NCBI RefSeq assembly: GCF_017814945.1
Contig: NZ_JAGIPX010000003.1
Span: forward strand, 1-64,000
Direction: 5' to 3'
Length of the DNA stretch: 64,000 bases
Origin: Paraburkholderia sp. LEh10
GTDB taxonomy: Bacteria > Pseudomonadota > Gammaproteobacteria > Burkholderiales > Burkholderiaceae
Position 1 is the first letter of the stretch, and each line of letters begins with the position of its first letter. Positions 63,784-64,000 of the stretch are shown here, piece after piece. The translations under genes were made by a program, and so were the position numbers. The notes beneath the pieces were generated by a model that was not told the origin of the DNA, did not search any database, and was given only the letters and a program-made list of their open reading frames with translations.

Positions 63784-64000
63784 TCAAGGAAACGCGCGTG
63801 GCTTCGGCACGCCTGCGCCGTGCTCGATATCGGCCACTGCCTGCTGGTGGGCTGTCTCGACAGCTTCAGCTTCCGTCGCGAAGCCTGTGTCGCCGCCTAC
63901 CGTGGTCCAGCGCTGCACGGGATGATCGAGATGACGGATCTCATACTCCGCGTCCCAGCGTGCGCCTTGAAGTTCGAGTGGACGCACGTGTATCGCATAC
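63784..64000 (-). CDS. Small hypothetical protein, cut by the window edge
   Basis: The minus-strand frame is open to the window end. It reads YAIHVRPLELQGARWDAEYE, then HPVQRWTTVGG and ATEAEAVETAHQQAVADI. A GTG at 63987 could start it, but YAIHV upstream looks like part of the same protein, so the true start is probably just outside the window. I recognise no named family. Between the Kir gene and here (63496-63783) nothing is seen. Confidence 0.5.
   Translation of the reverse strand, partial: YAIHVRPLELQGARWDAEYEIRHLDHPVQRWTTVGGDTGFATEAEAVETAHQQAVADIEHGAGVPKPRAFP

Overview
The window joins two kinds of DNA. Positions 1 to about 36,810 are the right-hand part of an integrative mobile element. 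From there to 64,000 is a GC-rich core chromosome of Burkholderiaceae type (Paraburkholderia, Caballeronia or Burkholderia). That assignment rests on the very GC-rich codon use and on the set of chromosomal genes: a Kir-type channel, a fused indolepyruvate ferredoxin oxidoreductase, a DUF2239 gene and an Rsb-type signalling cluster. It was made by reading, not by a database search. The junction is marked by a tyrosine integrase on the minus strand (35603-36661) followed by the 3' half of a tRNA gene (to about 36812). The left end of the element lies outside the window.

Element, left to right. A plasmid-type replication module comes first: a small DNA-binding protein, a TrfA-family initiator and five 22-bp iterons starting at the end of trfA. 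Next is a lower-GC accessory block: three overlapping genes of unknown role, the last a PD-(D/E)xK nuclease, then an AbiGi-type abortive infection gene. It is followed by a small heptad-repeat coiled-coil protein and a 1,008-residue protein joining a RelE-like N-terminus, a UvrD-type helicase and ankyrin repeats. A truncated HigA antitoxin and small hypothetical genes follow. A seven-gene minus-strand operon (12094-17427) encodes a DotA/TraY-type conjugation membrane protein and exported partners, but no core type IV secretion genes are present. A second tyrosine recombinase (17783-18742) sits beside two adjacent hairpins. An 18-bp sequence recurs four times in gaps between these modules.

The main find is a translationally coupled five-gene operon at 19532-34971: a large DEAD/DEAH helicase with a C-terminal DUF1998-type zinc region, a DrmD-like SNF2 helicase, an Eco57I-type N6-adenine methyltransferase, an SMC/Rad50-like ATPase and an HNH nuclease. 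The first three resemble class 1 DISARM, with the DrmA and DrmB functions apparently fused. The usual phospholipase-D component (DrmC) is absent, and an ATPase-nuclease pair stands in its place. Upstream lies a cluster of TTGCGTCG repeats phased at 11 bp, including a perfect inverted repeat, which is a likely operator.

Chromosome, left to right. It begins with an OpgC-like membrane protein whose start codon is disturbed next to the junction, then a tannase/feruloyl esterase. A large Rsb-type cluster follows (39988-51077): RsbR-like, RsbS and RsbT proteins, an ATPase-phosphatase, and three histidine kinases of growing complexity, the last with 1,638 residues and three receiver domains. After it come DUF2239, a chemotaxis receptor remnant, an NCS2 nucleobase permease, a CPA1 sodium/proton antiporter, an EAL phosphodiesterase, CutC, indolepyruvate ferredoxin oxidoreductase, a glutathione S-transferase, a Kir channel and a partial small gene at the right edge.
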